A program made the translations under genes and the position numbers. Shown in pieces: positions 34,611 to 43,345 of a DNA stretch of 64,000 nt. Source of the DNA: Woeseia sp. GTDB lineage: Bacteria; Pseudomonadota; Gammaproteobacteria; Steroidobacterales; Woeseiaceae. The notes under the pieces were generated by a model. That model was given only the letters and a program-made list of their open reading frames with translations, searched no databases and was not told the DNA's origin. Where the stretch lies: contig JAJFKW010000001.1 of the NCBI GenBank assembly GCA_021773015.1, forward strand, positions 434,001 to 498,000, written 5' to 3'. Every line of letters begins with the position of its first letter. Position 1 is the stretch's first letter.

Positions 34611-35590
34611 CGCGAGGCCCCAACGCGAACGCGTGTATTCAGATTAATCGTCTCGCCGCTTGGTTCAGCCAGCGTTAACGTGATATCGATGAGTTGCCGT
34701 TGACCAATAATGCTTGGCGCGACCCGCTCGAATCGCAATAAAGTCACATTGTTTGCAATCGTCGACTCGACAAAATCCTGCCCGTTGATGACGCTGTCCG
34801 TGTTCTCGTCCCACGGTACGGCTCGCCGCTCTACAACGGTCGTGCCAATCAGATAAAAGACGACCGGGTCGTACCAGTCCTCGTCGGTCTTGCCGTCTTC
34901 ATCGTCATCCGCAACGTCACCTTCATCAATGTTGCCGTCGCCGTCGTCATCCACACCGGCTATGCCAGGTGCTGCATCGCCGTTATTGTCCGCAGCGGGG
35001 TCTTCATCGATACTGCCATCGTCATCGTCGTCGATTCCGTTGAATGTATCCTCGCTCTGACTAAAGTCGCTGCTCTCATCGTCATCACCGGACGGCGAGA
35101 ACATGAAGTCCTTAACACCATTACCGTCATCGTCGAAGTCGCGAATGCCTGCCTTGCCGTCGTTCTGACTGTCAGCTGGCAGGTCCTCGTCAATCTGACC
35201 ATCATTGTCGTTATCGGCATCAAAGACGCCGTTGCCGTCAATGTCCTGTAACGGATTCACGGTGACTGCCAAGACTGCCGTGGCAAGCAAACTACCACTT
35301 TGCGGTGGTGAAGCAGGTACGGATTGTTCGCGCACATTCTCATTGAATGTGGTTGCTGGATTATCTGCCAGCGGAATCAACAGTCGGTCACTACCACGTA
35401 CCGAATCAACTATGCGCGCCATCGCAAAGCGCCCTTGACGCGCCAGATCCGTGCGGTCCTCGACGACGTGCATCGTCGAGATTCCTGAGTTGAGCAATTG
35501 CATTAAACCGGTAAGCAACAACGCAGCGATCCCGATAGAGGTCACGAGTTCGATTACGCTGAATCCCGCTTGAGTGAATCGACCGGTCAC
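34607..35590 (-). CDS. PilW-like minor pseudopilin with calcium-binding-type repeats
   Basis: 327-residue protein with a class III prepilin N terminus (QAG|FSVIELVTSIGIAALLLTGL, Glu5 present). Between about residues 115 and 245 it carries an Asp-rich insert with repeats of DxDxDGxxDE (DIDGNGVFDADNDNDG; DDDDDGSIDED; DDDGDGNIDEG), like thrombospondin type 3 or dockerin calcium loops. The C-terminal part returns to a pseudopilin beta fold. The GTG start overlaps the pilV stop. The insert predicts calcium-dependent folding of the assembled tip. Confidence 0.83.
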   Translation of the reverse strand: MTGRFTQAGFSVIELVTSIGIAALLLTGLMQLLNSGISTMHVVEDRTDLARQGRFAMARIVDSVRGSDRLLIPLADNPATTFNENVREQSVPASPPQSGSLLATAVLAVTVNPLQDIDGNGVFDADNDNDGQIDEDLPADSQNDGKAGIRDFDDDGNGVKDFMFSPSGDDDESSDFSQSEDTFNGIDDDDDGSIDEDPAADNNGDAAPGIAGVDDDGDGNIDEGDVADDDEDGKTDEDWYDPVVFYLIGTTVVERRAVPWDENTDSVINGQDFVESTIANNVTLLRFERVAPSIIGQRQLIDITLTLAEPSGETINLNTRVRVGASR

Positions 35591-36015
35591 CGATCCGTCA
35601 TCAGCGATTGCAGGGCTCCAACGCTTCCTTCGATCTCAACGCGAACCCACAACAGACCCGTATCCGTACCCGTAAAGGGATTGTTGTCGGCATCGGCGTT
35701 GTCGCCGTCGTAGGCCGCAATGAATACGACACGTCGATCGATAGTACCAATGGTGTCTGAGTACGCCGTGGCCGCGGCTGGTCCTGCAGCCTCGGCAAAT
35801 ACGGCCGAAAACGGTTCAGCCAGCACCTCTTCAAGTTTGCTCATCAGGCGATAATGATTGACGGTCGCCAGACTATCCGATTCGGCCGCATCCATCGAAC
35901 CACGTATCGCATTGGTTGCGGGTAGCACACTGATTGCCAAAATAGTGACCGCAACAAGCACCTCGACGTAGGAGATCCCCGACTGATGCCGTGCAATCTT
36001 TAGCGCCTGTCTCAC
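35587..36015 (-). CDS. PilV-like minor pseudopilin
   Basis: 142-residue protein with prepilin N terminus (HQSG|ISYVEVLVAVTILAISVLP, Glu5 present) and the typical PilV/GspI helix, then a short beta domain with an Asp-rich segment (DGDNADADNNPFTGTD). GTG start overlaps the GspH-like gene stop. Part of the four-gene pseudopilin series; no pre-pilin peptidase, ATPase or secretin is encoded here, so assembly must use machinery encoded elsewhere. Confidence 0.8.
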   Translation of the reverse strand: MRQALKIARHQSGISYVEVLVAVTILAISVLPATNAIRGSMDAAESDSLATVNHYRLMSKLEEVLAEPFSAVFAEAAGPAAATAYSDTIGTIDRRVVFIAAYDGDNADADNNPFTGTDTGLLWVRVEIEGSVGALQSLMTDR

Positions 36016-36647
36016 TGGATCGTCACCCGACCGGCATACTCATCAATGGCTATCGTCAGTTGGAGTCTATCGAGCGCCAATTCGATACTGGCGTTGCGAA
36101 TTCGGGTGGCTACGGGTTCAACACAGCGTACGACACCATTTGAATCAAACGCGATGTTCTCTGGATCGTTGCATGTACCCATCATCTGTCCACCAATAGC
36201 GTTGAGTGCGACTCCGCCGAAAGGCGACGCGCCAAGCTGAACTGTGTACAACTGCTTTGACACCGGCTGGTAAACGTCGAAGATTTTAACATTCGGATTA
36301 GGCGTCTCATCGAGACGAAATACGCTTACCTGGTCATTCAATACATCAACCGATACGCCATGGATGACTCCCGAACGCCTTGCCTCTTCCCGAGCGAAAC
36401 GAAGTACGGCGGCGACCGTCGACGCAGCTAGGCTCAACTTTTGATGCTCGGCCGGAGTAACCGATGGCACCGCAATCGCCGCGATCATGGCAAGTAGCCC
36501 CACAACGATTAGCATTTCCAGGAGCGTGTAGCCGCCTTGTTGCGTTCTTTTAATGGGCTCATCAACTACCCAGCCAGGCGTTTCACCGAGCGATGCCGTC
36601 GGGCAGCTATCGCCTCGCCCAAGTCTGTCCCCGCGTCCCGAGGTCAT
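36012..36647 (-). CDS. GspH/FimT-like pseudopilin
   Basis: 211-residue protein with the prepilin motif QQGG|YTLLEMLIVVGLLAMIAAIAVPS and a GspH/FimT globular part (LSLAASTVAAVLRFAREEARRSGVIHGV). The leader before the cleavage site is about 38 residues, unusually long. The ATG at 36647 follows AGGAGA at suitable spacing; the frame is open to 36689 but without a better start. First gene of the pseudopilin operon, followed by pilV-, pilW- and pilX-like genes with 4-nt overlaps throughout. Confidence 0.82.
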   Translation of the reverse strand: MTSGRGDRLGRGDSCPTASLGETPGWVVDEPIKRTQQGGYTLLEMLIVVGLLAMIAAIAVPSVTPAEHQKLSLAASTVAAVLRFAREEARRSGVIHGVSVDVLNDQVSVFRLDETPNPNVKIFDVYQPVSKQLYTVQLGASPFGGVALNAIGGQMMGTCNDPENIAFDSNGVVRCVEPVATRIRNASIELALDRLQLTIAIDEYAGRVTIQ

Positions 36648-37040
36648 GTTTCTTTCTCCTATGCCATCAGATTTCGCTCCAATCGACAAAGGTCAATGGA
36701 TGTACACTGTTGGTATCGGCTGCTAGATCAGATGCTTTATCGATTTGTCCGCAACGGACATTGATCGCACTTCGACATCCAGAGAAATCTCTTGACGCGA
36801 GGCACATTTTCGTAAGATTTATCGTCAAGCCGTGCTAACCAAGGTCACACCAGAGCGCCATACTCGGGTGAGTGGCTTTGCGGCTGCAAGAAGGTGTTTT
36901 GTGGACCTATCCATCGCCGAACGCAAAAAGACTCGCGGAAGCGAACCCTTTGCATTTAATAGTGGTAGCTGGGGCATGATGGCCTTTGCCACTATTCCGA
37001 CACTACGTATCCGGGGCGCCTCGGCTTGAACCACCCCTCT

Positions 37041-37110
37041 AAACAAGAAAGGGCCCCACAAGGGTACCCATTTTTATTCGGTAGCGGGGACCCGCTTTGT
37101 ACGTTAGCAA
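37041..37110 (-). repeat. tRNA-fMet 3'-end scar with terminator (copy F)
   Basis: Preceded by ACCACCCCTCTAAACAA (as in copy E) and a GGGCCCC...GGGTACCC element with T-run, then core TCGGTAGCGGGGACCCGCTTTG (37079-37100) and the flank GTTAGCAACGG shared with copy E. Remaining sequence of 36648-37164 shows no gene. Confidence 0.72.
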
Positions 37111-37164
37111 CGGCGCCGAAGTCACTTGCGAAATTTAAAGTTGTGTTGATCGCTGCGTAGCCTG

Positions 37165-38067
37165 TCAGGCAGGCCCGGAAATTTCGGCGCGCAAGAATTC
37201 TACAAATACGCTCACTTTTGTCGGTAAGTAGCTATGACTCGGATAAATCAACCAGGCCGCCGTATCGAAATCTGTCGCAGTACATTCGTATTTCGGAAAC
37301 AGATCGACAAGCGAACCAGAGGCAATCTCTTGTCGGGAGAGCCAATCCGGTAGTAGTGACGGACCAAGCCCTGCAACTGCGCAAGCGGTCATCGTCATTC
37401 CGTGTGACACGAGCAAGTGACCAGATACCGGGACGTTGAATATCTCGTTGGAAGCGTCGCGAAATTTCCAAGCACTGCGGTACCCTGGCATTGAAAACAA
37501 GAGGCAGTCCAAATTTTCGAGATCCGTCGGATGTGCCGGCTGACCATATTTGTCAATGTACGCGGGACTTGCACAGACTTGGAATCGCCGTGGGACCAAT
37601 TTGCTCGCTATGAAATCGCCTTCCGGCCGGCTGCCAAATCGTACGGCAATATCAATCTGTTCCTCGACCATGTCAACATGATGATCGACCAAAACGAGGT
37701 CAATGGTAAGATTTGGATACTGCGAGCGCAGCTTTGGAAGGATGGGAGCCAATACCCGTTGTCCGAAGGACGTACACGCCGTTACTCGCAACGTCCCGAT
37801 CGGCAAACTCACAAGATCCATGGCGGCCTCGCCAGCTCTGTCAAACTCACCGATAAGACTCTGCACGCGGGCGTAATACTCGCTACCCGCTTCGGTTGGG
37901 GCGAGCTTGCGAGTCGTGCGGTGAAACAAGCGGAATCCGAGCTCCGACTCCAAACTCGCAATTGAGCGAGAAACCGACGAAGGATCCATGTCGCGCTGGC
38001 GAGCAGCTGCAGCAAAGCTGCGTAGTTTCATGACATCGACAAAGACACGGACTGCTTCAAAATCCAT
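37165..38067 (-). CDS. LysR-family transcriptional regulator
   Basis: 300-residue LysR regulator: N-terminal winged helix (MDFEAVRVFVDVMKLRSFAAAARQ, recognition helix DPSSVSRSIASLE, residues 1-60) and a periplasmic-binding-protein-like effector domain (about 90-295, with GTLRVTACTSFGQRVLAPILP and VDIAVRFGSRP-type features). It resembles the CrgA/DsdC-like subgroup commonly annotated next to oxidoreductase or cupin genes. It is divergent from a cupin gene, its likely target; the 128-nt intergenic region should contain the LysR boxes, but I cannot define them with confidence. Confidence 0.9.
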   Translation of the reverse strand: MDFEAVRVFVDVMKLRSFAAAARQRDMDPSSVSRSIASLESELGFRLFHRTTRKLAPTEAGSEYYARVQSLIGEFDRAGEAAMDLVSLPIGTLRVTACTSFGQRVLAPILPKLRSQYPNLTIDLVLVDHHVDMVEEQIDIAVRFGSRPEGDFIASKLVPRRFQVCASPAYIDKYGQPAHPTDLENLDCLLFSMPGYRSAWKFRDASNEIFNVPVSGHLLVSHGMTMTACAVAGLGPSLLPDWLSRQEIASGSLVDLFPKYECTATDFDTAAWLIYPSHSYLPTKVSVFVEFLRAEISGPA

Positions 38068-38195
38068 TCGTGCGCACCGTACATGAAAGTCATGAGTATA
38101 CGTACGTTTATCACACCAGAGATAGTCGCTAGGATGCCTCCCTGATGAGGCCTCAATGTCCGGAATCCATATATCAACAACTTGGGAGTTTTACG

Positions 38196-38552
38196 ATGGA
38201 GCTTAAGATTTACGCTGACTTTTTCGAATCGCAAACTGACGTTCTCGATGACGTTAAGAAAAACGGTACCTGGCCAACCACATTCGTGTCAGGTCCAACC
38301 GAAGGATTCCACGTTCATTGGCACTCAGAAGAGGTCCATGCCTACATCATGGAAGGCGAAACCGATTTTCTTGATGCAAAGAGTGGCTCAAGAACGCCTG
38401 TCAAAGCAGGCGATAAAATAGTGGTCCCGGCCAAGACCCTGCATGCCGAGGGTGCAGTGCAAGATCGTGTCGTTTACATTCTCGCACTGCCGCAACCTCT
38501 GCTACCCGAGGAATTCCTCGTGATGCATGAACCTGACGAGCTGGTTGGGTAA
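38196..38552 (+). CDS. single-domain cupin protein
   Basis: 118-residue cytoplasmic cupin. Motif 1 is GFHVHWHSEEVHAYIMEGE, with three histidines and Glu able to hold a metal, and motif 2 is AGDKIVVPAKTLHAEG. ATG at 38196 is preceded by GGGAG at 7-nt spacing; a longer frame from 38145 lacks a good site. Divergent from the LysR regulator, hence probably regulated by it. The substrate is unknown; a dioxygenase, isomerase or binding role are all possible. Confidence 0.82.
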   Translation: MELKIYADFFESQTDVLDDVKKNGTWPTTFVSGPTEGFHVHWHSEEVHAYIMEGETDFLDAKSGSRTPVKAGDKIVVPAKTLHAEGAVQDRVVYILALPQPLLPEEFLVMHEPDELVG

Positions 38553-38584
38553 CCGATTCTTGAATTCAAACGAAAATGGCGCCC

Positions 38585-38686
38585 ACTAGGGACGCGATTC
38601 TTCCTTAATAGCCAACTACCACCCCCGACGATAGTGTGGCTAGTCTGAGTCAATCGAATGGCTGCTTTCGCTTAATGCGGCCGTAC
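38585..38686 (-). repeat. degenerate scar flank (copy J)
   Basis: The tRNA-end core is mostly lost (ACTAGGGACGCGATTC), but the ~65-nt flank TTCCTTAATAGCCAACTACC... is clearly the same as in copies C, H and I, and it ends with the GAATGGCTGCTTTCG palindrome element. Confidence 0.6.
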
Positions 38687-38745
38687 GATCGCCAACGGCT
38701 ACCAAACAATGACCGACATCGACTAGAAAAAACACTCCCAAACTG

Positions 38746-39288
38746 TCAGCCCAAGGGAATCACTTTTAGATGTCTGTGCACATGGCTTCCCGTTTCATTA
38801 AGGCGGTAACTCACCGCCGGGGGAGACTGGTCTGTCGAAACCTGGCGAGAAATCCAACGCCCTTCGGTGAGTCGTCCAAGGCATAAGGAAAGAGCCCTAT
38901 CTGACACCGGGATGAGTTGACGCCTTAATTCTGAGTATCGGGTTTCATTTGGTAAGCAACTGATCAGCGGCAGCGACCATTTACTTCGCAGAAGCCGACG
39001 GTCCGCTCTACCCTTCACGATCCAGATGAGCGTTGAGGCCCAGTTCGCAATGTCTTCACCATCTGCCGTTAGTCTGAGTTCTGGCCGCAAAGGGTGTCCA
39101 TAACCTGGGTTCCTCTCCAGTAGCCCCAGCTCCACCAAATGACAAACGCTCCCGCTCATTGCTGTCCGGCCGCAGCCTGCGGCCGCCGCAAGCGGAGATG
39201 TGCGTCCTGGAACGCCGTCAGCCATAAGACCCAAAGCAGTCAATGACCAGGAGCGGGAGCACAGCTTGACGAGTTCACAGGTGTCCAT
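38746..39288 (-). CDS. HxlR-type regulator with duplicated winged-helix domain
   Basis: 180-residue protein with two winged-helix domains. The C-terminal one (about 98-175) is a standard HxlR domain (KWSLPLISCL, RYSELRRQLIPVSDRALSLCLGRL, SYRLNETGSHV). The N-terminal one (about 6-80) is a diverged relative (RSWSLTALGLM ... GSVCHLVELGLLERN ... RLTADGEDIANW). HxlR proteins are about 110-130 residues with one domain and act as dimers, so this looks like an internal duplication. It is divergent from a VOC gene with a palindrome overlapping the promoter. The effector is unknown. Confidence 0.75.
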   Translation of the reverse strand: MDTCELVKLCSRSWSLTALGLMADGVPGRTSPLAAAAGCGRTAMSGSVCHLVELGLLERNPGYGHPLRPELRLTADGEDIANWASTLIWIVKGRADRRLLRSKWSLPLISCLPNETRYSELRRQLIPVSDRALSLCLGRLTEGRWISRQVSTDQSPPAVSYRLNETGSHVHRHLKVIPLG

Positions 39289-39305
39289 TTAGTATAGTTA
39301 CTATA
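39266..39305 (+). promoter_or_regulatory. promoter and operator between the HxlR and VOC genes
   Basis: TTGACG (39266-39271), 18 bp, TAGTAT (39290-39295). The perfect palindrome TATAGT-T-ACTATA (39293-39305) overlaps the -10 and lies 5 nt upstream of the HxlR start codon, as expected for an autoregulated divergent operator. Confidence 0.62.
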
Positions 39306-39334
39306 TTAATTGGAAAATCGCAACGGAGCAACTC

Positions 39335-39709
39335 ATGCCTACGATCTCGCCAGACAATACAATCACCATCGCGTTTTCAGTGAAGGACAGAGCTGCAACT
39401 GTTGCCTGGTATCAAGAACACCTAGGCTTCGCCGAGCTGTTCTCTGCGGACGATGCCGGTTGGACCGAAATTTCGACCAACACACCGGGTGTAACGATTG
39501 GGCTGGGTGATGCGGAAGAAATCAAACCCGCAAGCACAATGCCCGTATTCGGAGTTCCCAACTTCGACTTAGCCCGTGCTGCTTTGGAAGAGGCAGCGGT
39601 AAAATTCGACGGCGATACCATTGAGGTCGAGGGTATGGTCAAAGTCGCGACTTTATTCGATCCGGATGGCAATCCACTGATGATCGCTGAGGATTTGTCG
39701 AAAAGCTGA
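39335..39709 (+). CDS. VOC-family (glyoxalase/bleomycin-resistance-like) protein
   Basis: 124-residue single vicinal-oxygen-chelate domain protein: TITIAFSVKDRAATVAWYQEHLGF opening, and DPDGNPLMIAE near the C terminus, where the last metal-ligand Glu is expected. The first metal His of the family is not evident, so it may bind ligand without metal. GGAG precedes the ATG. Divergent from and presumably controlled by the duplicated HxlR regulator; together they make a compact sensor/detoxification-type module between scars J and D. Confidence 0.82.
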   Translation: MPTISPDNTITIAFSVKDRAATVAWYQEHLGFAELFSADDAGWTEISTNTPGVTIGLGDAEEIKPASTMPVFGVPNFDLARAALEEAAVKFDGDTIEVEGMVKVATLFDPDGNPLMIAEDLSKS

Positions 39710-39785
39710 ATGTATCCTGCGGGCTCAGTTATTTCGGCCTTCGAATAAACCTGCGCCGCTTCGCTGCTTTCCAGGTTCAAAACTC

Positions 39786-39860
39786 GCTCATTTCCAAACA
39801 AAAAAAGGGCCTCTCAAGAAGGGACCCCTTCAATGTTGGTAGCGGGCGCAGGATTAGCTC
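39786..39860 (-). repeat. tRNA-fMet 3'-end scar with terminator-like element (copy D)
   Basis: AAGGGCC...GGGACCCCTT element, then core TTGGTAGCGGGCGCAGGATT (39836-39855). The match includes the CAGGATT part of the tRNA T-arm, so this is among the longer tRNA matches. Upstream sequence (TTTCCAAACAAAAA) resembles E and F. Confidence 0.75.
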
Positions 39861-39980
39861 GAATCGCTCCTAAGCGATTCTCGGGTCTTCGACCCCGCGG
39901 AGCTGTGCTCCGCTGCCCAAAACGCTCGCGCGTTTTGTTGAACGAGGCTCAAACCCTTGCACCACCCTTCCAAACAAAAA

Positions 39981-40050
39981 TGGGTCCCCTTGTGGGGGCC
40001 TTTTTTGTTTGGTAGCGGGGGCTCGATTCGTCCGTTAGCAACGGTCCCTG
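39981..40050 (-). repeat. tRNA-fMet 3'-end scar with strong terminator (copy E)
   Basis: Hairpin GGTCCCC-TTGT-GGGGGCC followed by six T (39982-40006), then core TTGGTAGCGGGGGCTCGATT (40009-40028) and GTTAGCAACGG. It lies 173 nt from copy D, with no gene between them. Confidence 0.78.
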
Positions 40051-40208
40051 AGCCGTTGGCAATGCTAAAGATTCCGCTGGTTGCGGCTTAGCTCTAAGCA
40101 CCCCGCTCCGCCTACGTCTGTTTTTACCTCAGGCAGCATTTGTGTACGCTAACGTTTGTCTTACAGGATAAGCCAAGACTTAGCGCGATTCCCACTTCCG
40201 GAGGGGCC

Positions 40209-41456
40209 ATGTTTATTTTAGTAACTGCGGTCACCGTTGCCCTGGTGGTCTCTTTCCTTTGCTCGATTTTTGAGTCCGTACTCCTATCTATCAGGCCGGC
40301 TCAGATCGAGCACCTTGTCAGTTCAGGACGCCAGTCCGGGCGCCTCCTAAAATCCTTCAAGAAAAGCATTGATGTACCCATCGCTGCGATCCTGATCGTT
40401 AACACGATCGCGCACACGATCGGTGCGACGGTCGCCGGCGCAAGTTATGTGGACGTATTCAGCGAGCAATCGCTATGGGTTTTCTCTGCAGTGTTCACGG
40501 TTGCCGTCCTGCTGTTCACCGAGATTATTCCGAAAACTCTTGGTGTGACCTTTGCCGATGTGTTGGCGGGACCGGTCGCGCATGCTATTCACTGGCTGAC
40601 GGTGGTTCTCGGCCCGCTCGTCACGCTCGCGAGCAAAGTATCACGTGGAATTCGAGGATCGAAAGAATTCCAATCAACATCAATCGAGGAGATCCGACTC
40701 TTAACCGCGATCGGTCGACAGGAGGGCGTCGTTGGAGCGCGTACCGCAGGTATCATCGTGCACGCGACGCGTCTACACCAGTTACGGGCGGCCGACATCC
40801 TGGTGCCGCGGCAGCAAGTGGTGGCCCTTACCAAAAAGCAAAGGCCCGACGACGTCATGCGCACGATCCAGCAATCCGGGCATAGCCGTTTTCCTTACAC
40901 GCCGACAGGACAGCTCGACGACGTGTCCGGCGTGGTTCACGCAAAAGAACTCTTGCTCTCGCTGCCGGACAATCCTGATGTCATCGATTGGCCCACGCTG
41001 ATGCGTGAGCCAATCATCATTCCAGAATCGAAACCACTCAACAGTCTGTTACAGGCGTTTCGAACCGAACGGCAGCATATGGCGATCGTTGTCGATGAAT
41101 ATGGCGGCACTGAGGGCATCGTGACGCTCGAAGACGTACTCGAGGAAATCGTGGGTAAAATCGTCGACGAGAGCGACCGGCTAATCGAAGATCTCTGGCC
41201 GCAGAAAGACGGTGCTGTGCACGCACTATCGACGATCGAGTTGCTGAAGCTGTCCGAGCACCTCGGTATCCCATGGAGCCCGGACGCCAACGTGCACACT
41301 CTCGGCGGCTTGGTGTCCTCGCGCCTCGAGCGGATTCCCCGAAAGGGCGATGCGATTACCTGGAACGGGTACCGCGTGCAAGTGATCTCCGCCACCGAGA
41401 CCAGGGCGGAGGTCGTCAGGCTCGAGCCTTTATCAACAGATACTGCGAATCAGTAA
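40209..41456 (+). CDS. CNNM/CorC-type membrane transporter-regulator
   Basis: 415-residue protein of the HlyC/CorC (UPF0053, CNNM-like) family. An N-terminal DUF21 membrane domain with about four segments (residues 1-150, containing FESVLLSIRPAQIEHL and TEIIPKTLG) is followed by a CBS pair (about 190-320; DILVPRQQVVAL, VVDEYGGTEGIVTLEDVLEEIVG) and a C-terminal CorC_HlyC domain (HTLGGLVSSRLERIPRKGD). Homologues participate in Mg2+/Co2+ or Na+ handling. The start at 40209 follows GGAGGGG. Converges with a CPA2 antiporter gene, so this module is concerned with ion transport. Confidence 0.88.
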   Translation: MFILVTAVTVALVVSFLCSIFESVLLSIRPAQIEHLVSSGRQSGRLLKSFKKSIDVPIAAILIVNTIAHTIGATVAGASYVDVFSEQSLWVFSAVFTVAVLLFTEIIPKTLGVTFADVLAGPVAHAIHWLTVVLGPLVTLASKVSRGIRGSKEFQSTSIEEIRLLTAIGRQEGVVGARTAGIIVHATRLHQLRAADILVPRQQVVALTKKQRPDDVMRTIQQSGHSRFPYTPTGQLDDVSGVVHAKELLLSLPDNPDVIDWPTLMREPIIIPESKPLNSLLQAFRTERQHMAIVVDEYGGTEGIVTLEDVLEEIVGKIVDESDRLIEDLWPQKDGAVHALSTIELLKLSEHLGIPWSPDANVHTLGGLVSSRLERIPRKGDAITWNGYRVQVISATETRAEVVRLEPLSTDTANQ

Positions 41457-41493
41457 TAATGTCGGAGACAGCCGGCTCGCCTCTTGTTACAAG

Positions 41494-43044
41494 TCATTCC
41501 GGCTGTATTTTTCCCATCGCCTCGACGACATGTTCAGCCAGGCCCACGCCGGATTCTTCGTAGGTAAGAAAAGTCTTGTCGACGCCGGCTTCGAGGAGTA
41601 ACCGGTCCTCGTCGTGATGATGGCTGGTGGCGCCAATCAAACCCGTGAAGCCGTGTCTTCGCAGGTCCTTAGCCGATAAGCTGGTGGACTGCGCGTCGGG
41701 CATCGTCATCAACACAGCCTGAACCTCGTCGAGATCCAGGTGGTGCCACAGTCCCGGGTCCTCGCCGTCGGCGAACATCACGCGACGTCCGGCCTTTCGG
41801 TGCCGAGCCACTTTCGTGGGGTCCGAATCCAGGCCGGCCACTCGCATACCATGTCCTGTCAGAAAGTCGTACGCAGCCGTTCCCGAACGACCCATGCCCA
41901 GCACCAGGAAATGCGACCTTCCAAGCAGAACGGGTTGCTCGTCCGGATGACGCTCGGTGGTCTGGAAAGGCAGCAGTCTTGCTTCCAGGCGTGCGTAGAC
42001 ACGGTGAGCCACACGATTGATCGGCGCTGTCACCATGAACGATACCGTGATGGCCAGGGCCAGTATCACGGCCCACTCTGTAGTAATCCAGCCAGCCTCG
42101 ATGCCAACCGGAACACAGATTAGTGCGAACTCGCTGTAGCTGGTTAGGCTAAGGGAAACCAGGAAAGCGCTACGAGACCTGAGCCTATAGACCAACAATA
42201 AAAAGAAAAACAGTACCGACTTGATCGGCAAGAACAGCATGAGCAGCGCCAAATAGAGCAAGCCCGTTTCGCCAGGCCAACCGGTCAGACTGATCTGCAA
42301 GAAGAATCCCACCAGAAATGCCTCTTTCAAGCCCCACAGGGTCTTGAACAGTTCAACGGCCTTGGAGTGGCCGGAAAGGAGTCCGCCCAGAACCAAAGCG
42401 CCGAGTTCCGAACTCATGCCCACTTGCTCGAACGCCGCTCCACCGACCAATGCCAGGAGCAAGCCAAAAAGGACGAGCAACTCATCGTGGCCGCTGATCT
42501 CGAGCACTCGGTGCAACAACGGACGAAGCAAAGGCAATCCCAACAGCAGCAGTGCTAACGGGCTCGGCGTGTGGCCGCCTGAGAAACTCAATAGTGCGAC
42601 GGCCACGAGGTCCTGAACGATGAGCACTCCGATTGCGATGCGACCATGAAATGCCCGAACTTCGCGCCTGTCTTCCAGTACTTTTACAGCGAGTACCGTG
42701 CTCGAGAACCCAAGGGTGACCGCGAGGAACAACGCGCCGAACCAGTTGAGGTCGGTTGACACAAAAAGGACAAACCCGAGCACAGCGCCAGTGATAGACA
42801 GGTGCATAGCGGCGGTGCCCAGAATGCTGTGGCGCAACAGGCCACGCAGATCCAGTTTGAGCCCAACGCTGAATAGCAGTAGCAAAACGCCAATATGGGC
42901 GACCGCATCAAGAAGCGCCCCACTTTCAAAGCCGAAGGCACTTAGCACAAATCCGGCAGCGAGGTAGCCAGCTAAAGGAGGTAGGCCGAATTGACGGCTA
43001 AGTAGACCAAAGGCAAACGCGACGCCGATCCAAAGTGCTTCCAT
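41494..43044 (-). CDS. CPA2-family cation:proton antiporter with RCK domain
   Basis: 516-residue KefB-like protein. Residues 1-370 form a Na+/H+ exchanger (CPA2) membrane domain with about twelve hydrophobic segments (PPLAGYLAAGFVLS; GVLLLLFSVGLKLDL; SSTVLAVKVLEDRREV; GVLIVQDLVAVALL). Residues about 390-510 are a TrkA_N/RCK domain with the nucleotide loop LVLGMGRSGTAAYD. Length and layout fit K+/H+ or Na+/H+ antiporters gated by nucleotide binding. It converges with the CNNM-type gene, 37 nt between stops. No glutathione-gating partner (KefF/G-like) is present. Confidence 0.9.
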   Translation of the reverse strand: MEALWIGVAFAFGLLSRQFGLPPLAGYLAAGFVLSAFGFESGALLDAVAHIGVLLLLFSVGLKLDLRGLLRHSILGTAAMHLSITGAVLGFVLFVSTDLNWFGALFLAVTLGFSSTVLAVKVLEDRREVRAFHGRIAIGVLIVQDLVAVALLSFSGGHTPSPLALLLLGLPLLRPLLHRVLEISGHDELLVLFGLLLALVGGAAFEQVGMSSELGALVLGGLLSGHSKAVELFKTLWGLKEAFLVGFFLQISLTGWPGETGLLYLALLMLFLPIKSVLFFFLLLVYRLRSRSAFLVSLSLTSYSEFALICVPVGIEAGWITTEWAVILALAITVSFMVTAPINRVAHRVYARLEARLLPFQTTERHPDEQPVLLGRSHFLVLGMGRSGTAAYDFLTGHGMRVAGLDSDPTKVARHRKAGRRVMFADGEDPGLWHHLDLDEVQAVLMTMPDAQSTSLSAKDLRRHGFTGLIGATSHHHDEDRLLLEAGVDKTFLTYEESGVGLAEHVVEAMGKIQPE

Positions 43045-43168
43045 AAGCTTGCTTCGGTGGTTTCAATAATGAGGAGACAAGATTCATCCTAACTCAGATC
43101 GGGCGCGCACCCGATAACAACGGTGATGGTGGCAAAGCAAACATTGAAAGAAGCAGCTAGCGGCACAA

Positions 43169-43222
43169 AAAAGCCCAGGCTAAAACCAGGGGCTATAAAG
43201 ATCGTAGCGGGGGCAGGATTTC
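43169..43222 (-). repeat. near-perfect copy of tRNA-fMet 3' end and its terminator (copy B)
   Basis: The sequence 43189-43221 matches 45109-45141 at all but one position, covering the tRNA 3' end (GTAGCGGGGGCAGGATTT) and the following GGGGCTATAAAGAT. The terminator stem AGCCC...GGGGCT is also preserved with a changed loop. This is the best copy and lies 1.92 kb from the intact tRNA. Confidence 0.9.
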
Positions 43223-43345
43223 GCCCTCCGCGCTTCCCGCTCCGGTTGCTCTTGCCGCTGATCGCGATGCTCCCGTATCGCTGCGGCTGCGGGTGAACCT
43301 GCTCTCTTCGCAGAACCAGATCCTGTCCCAATAGCGAAAACGAAA

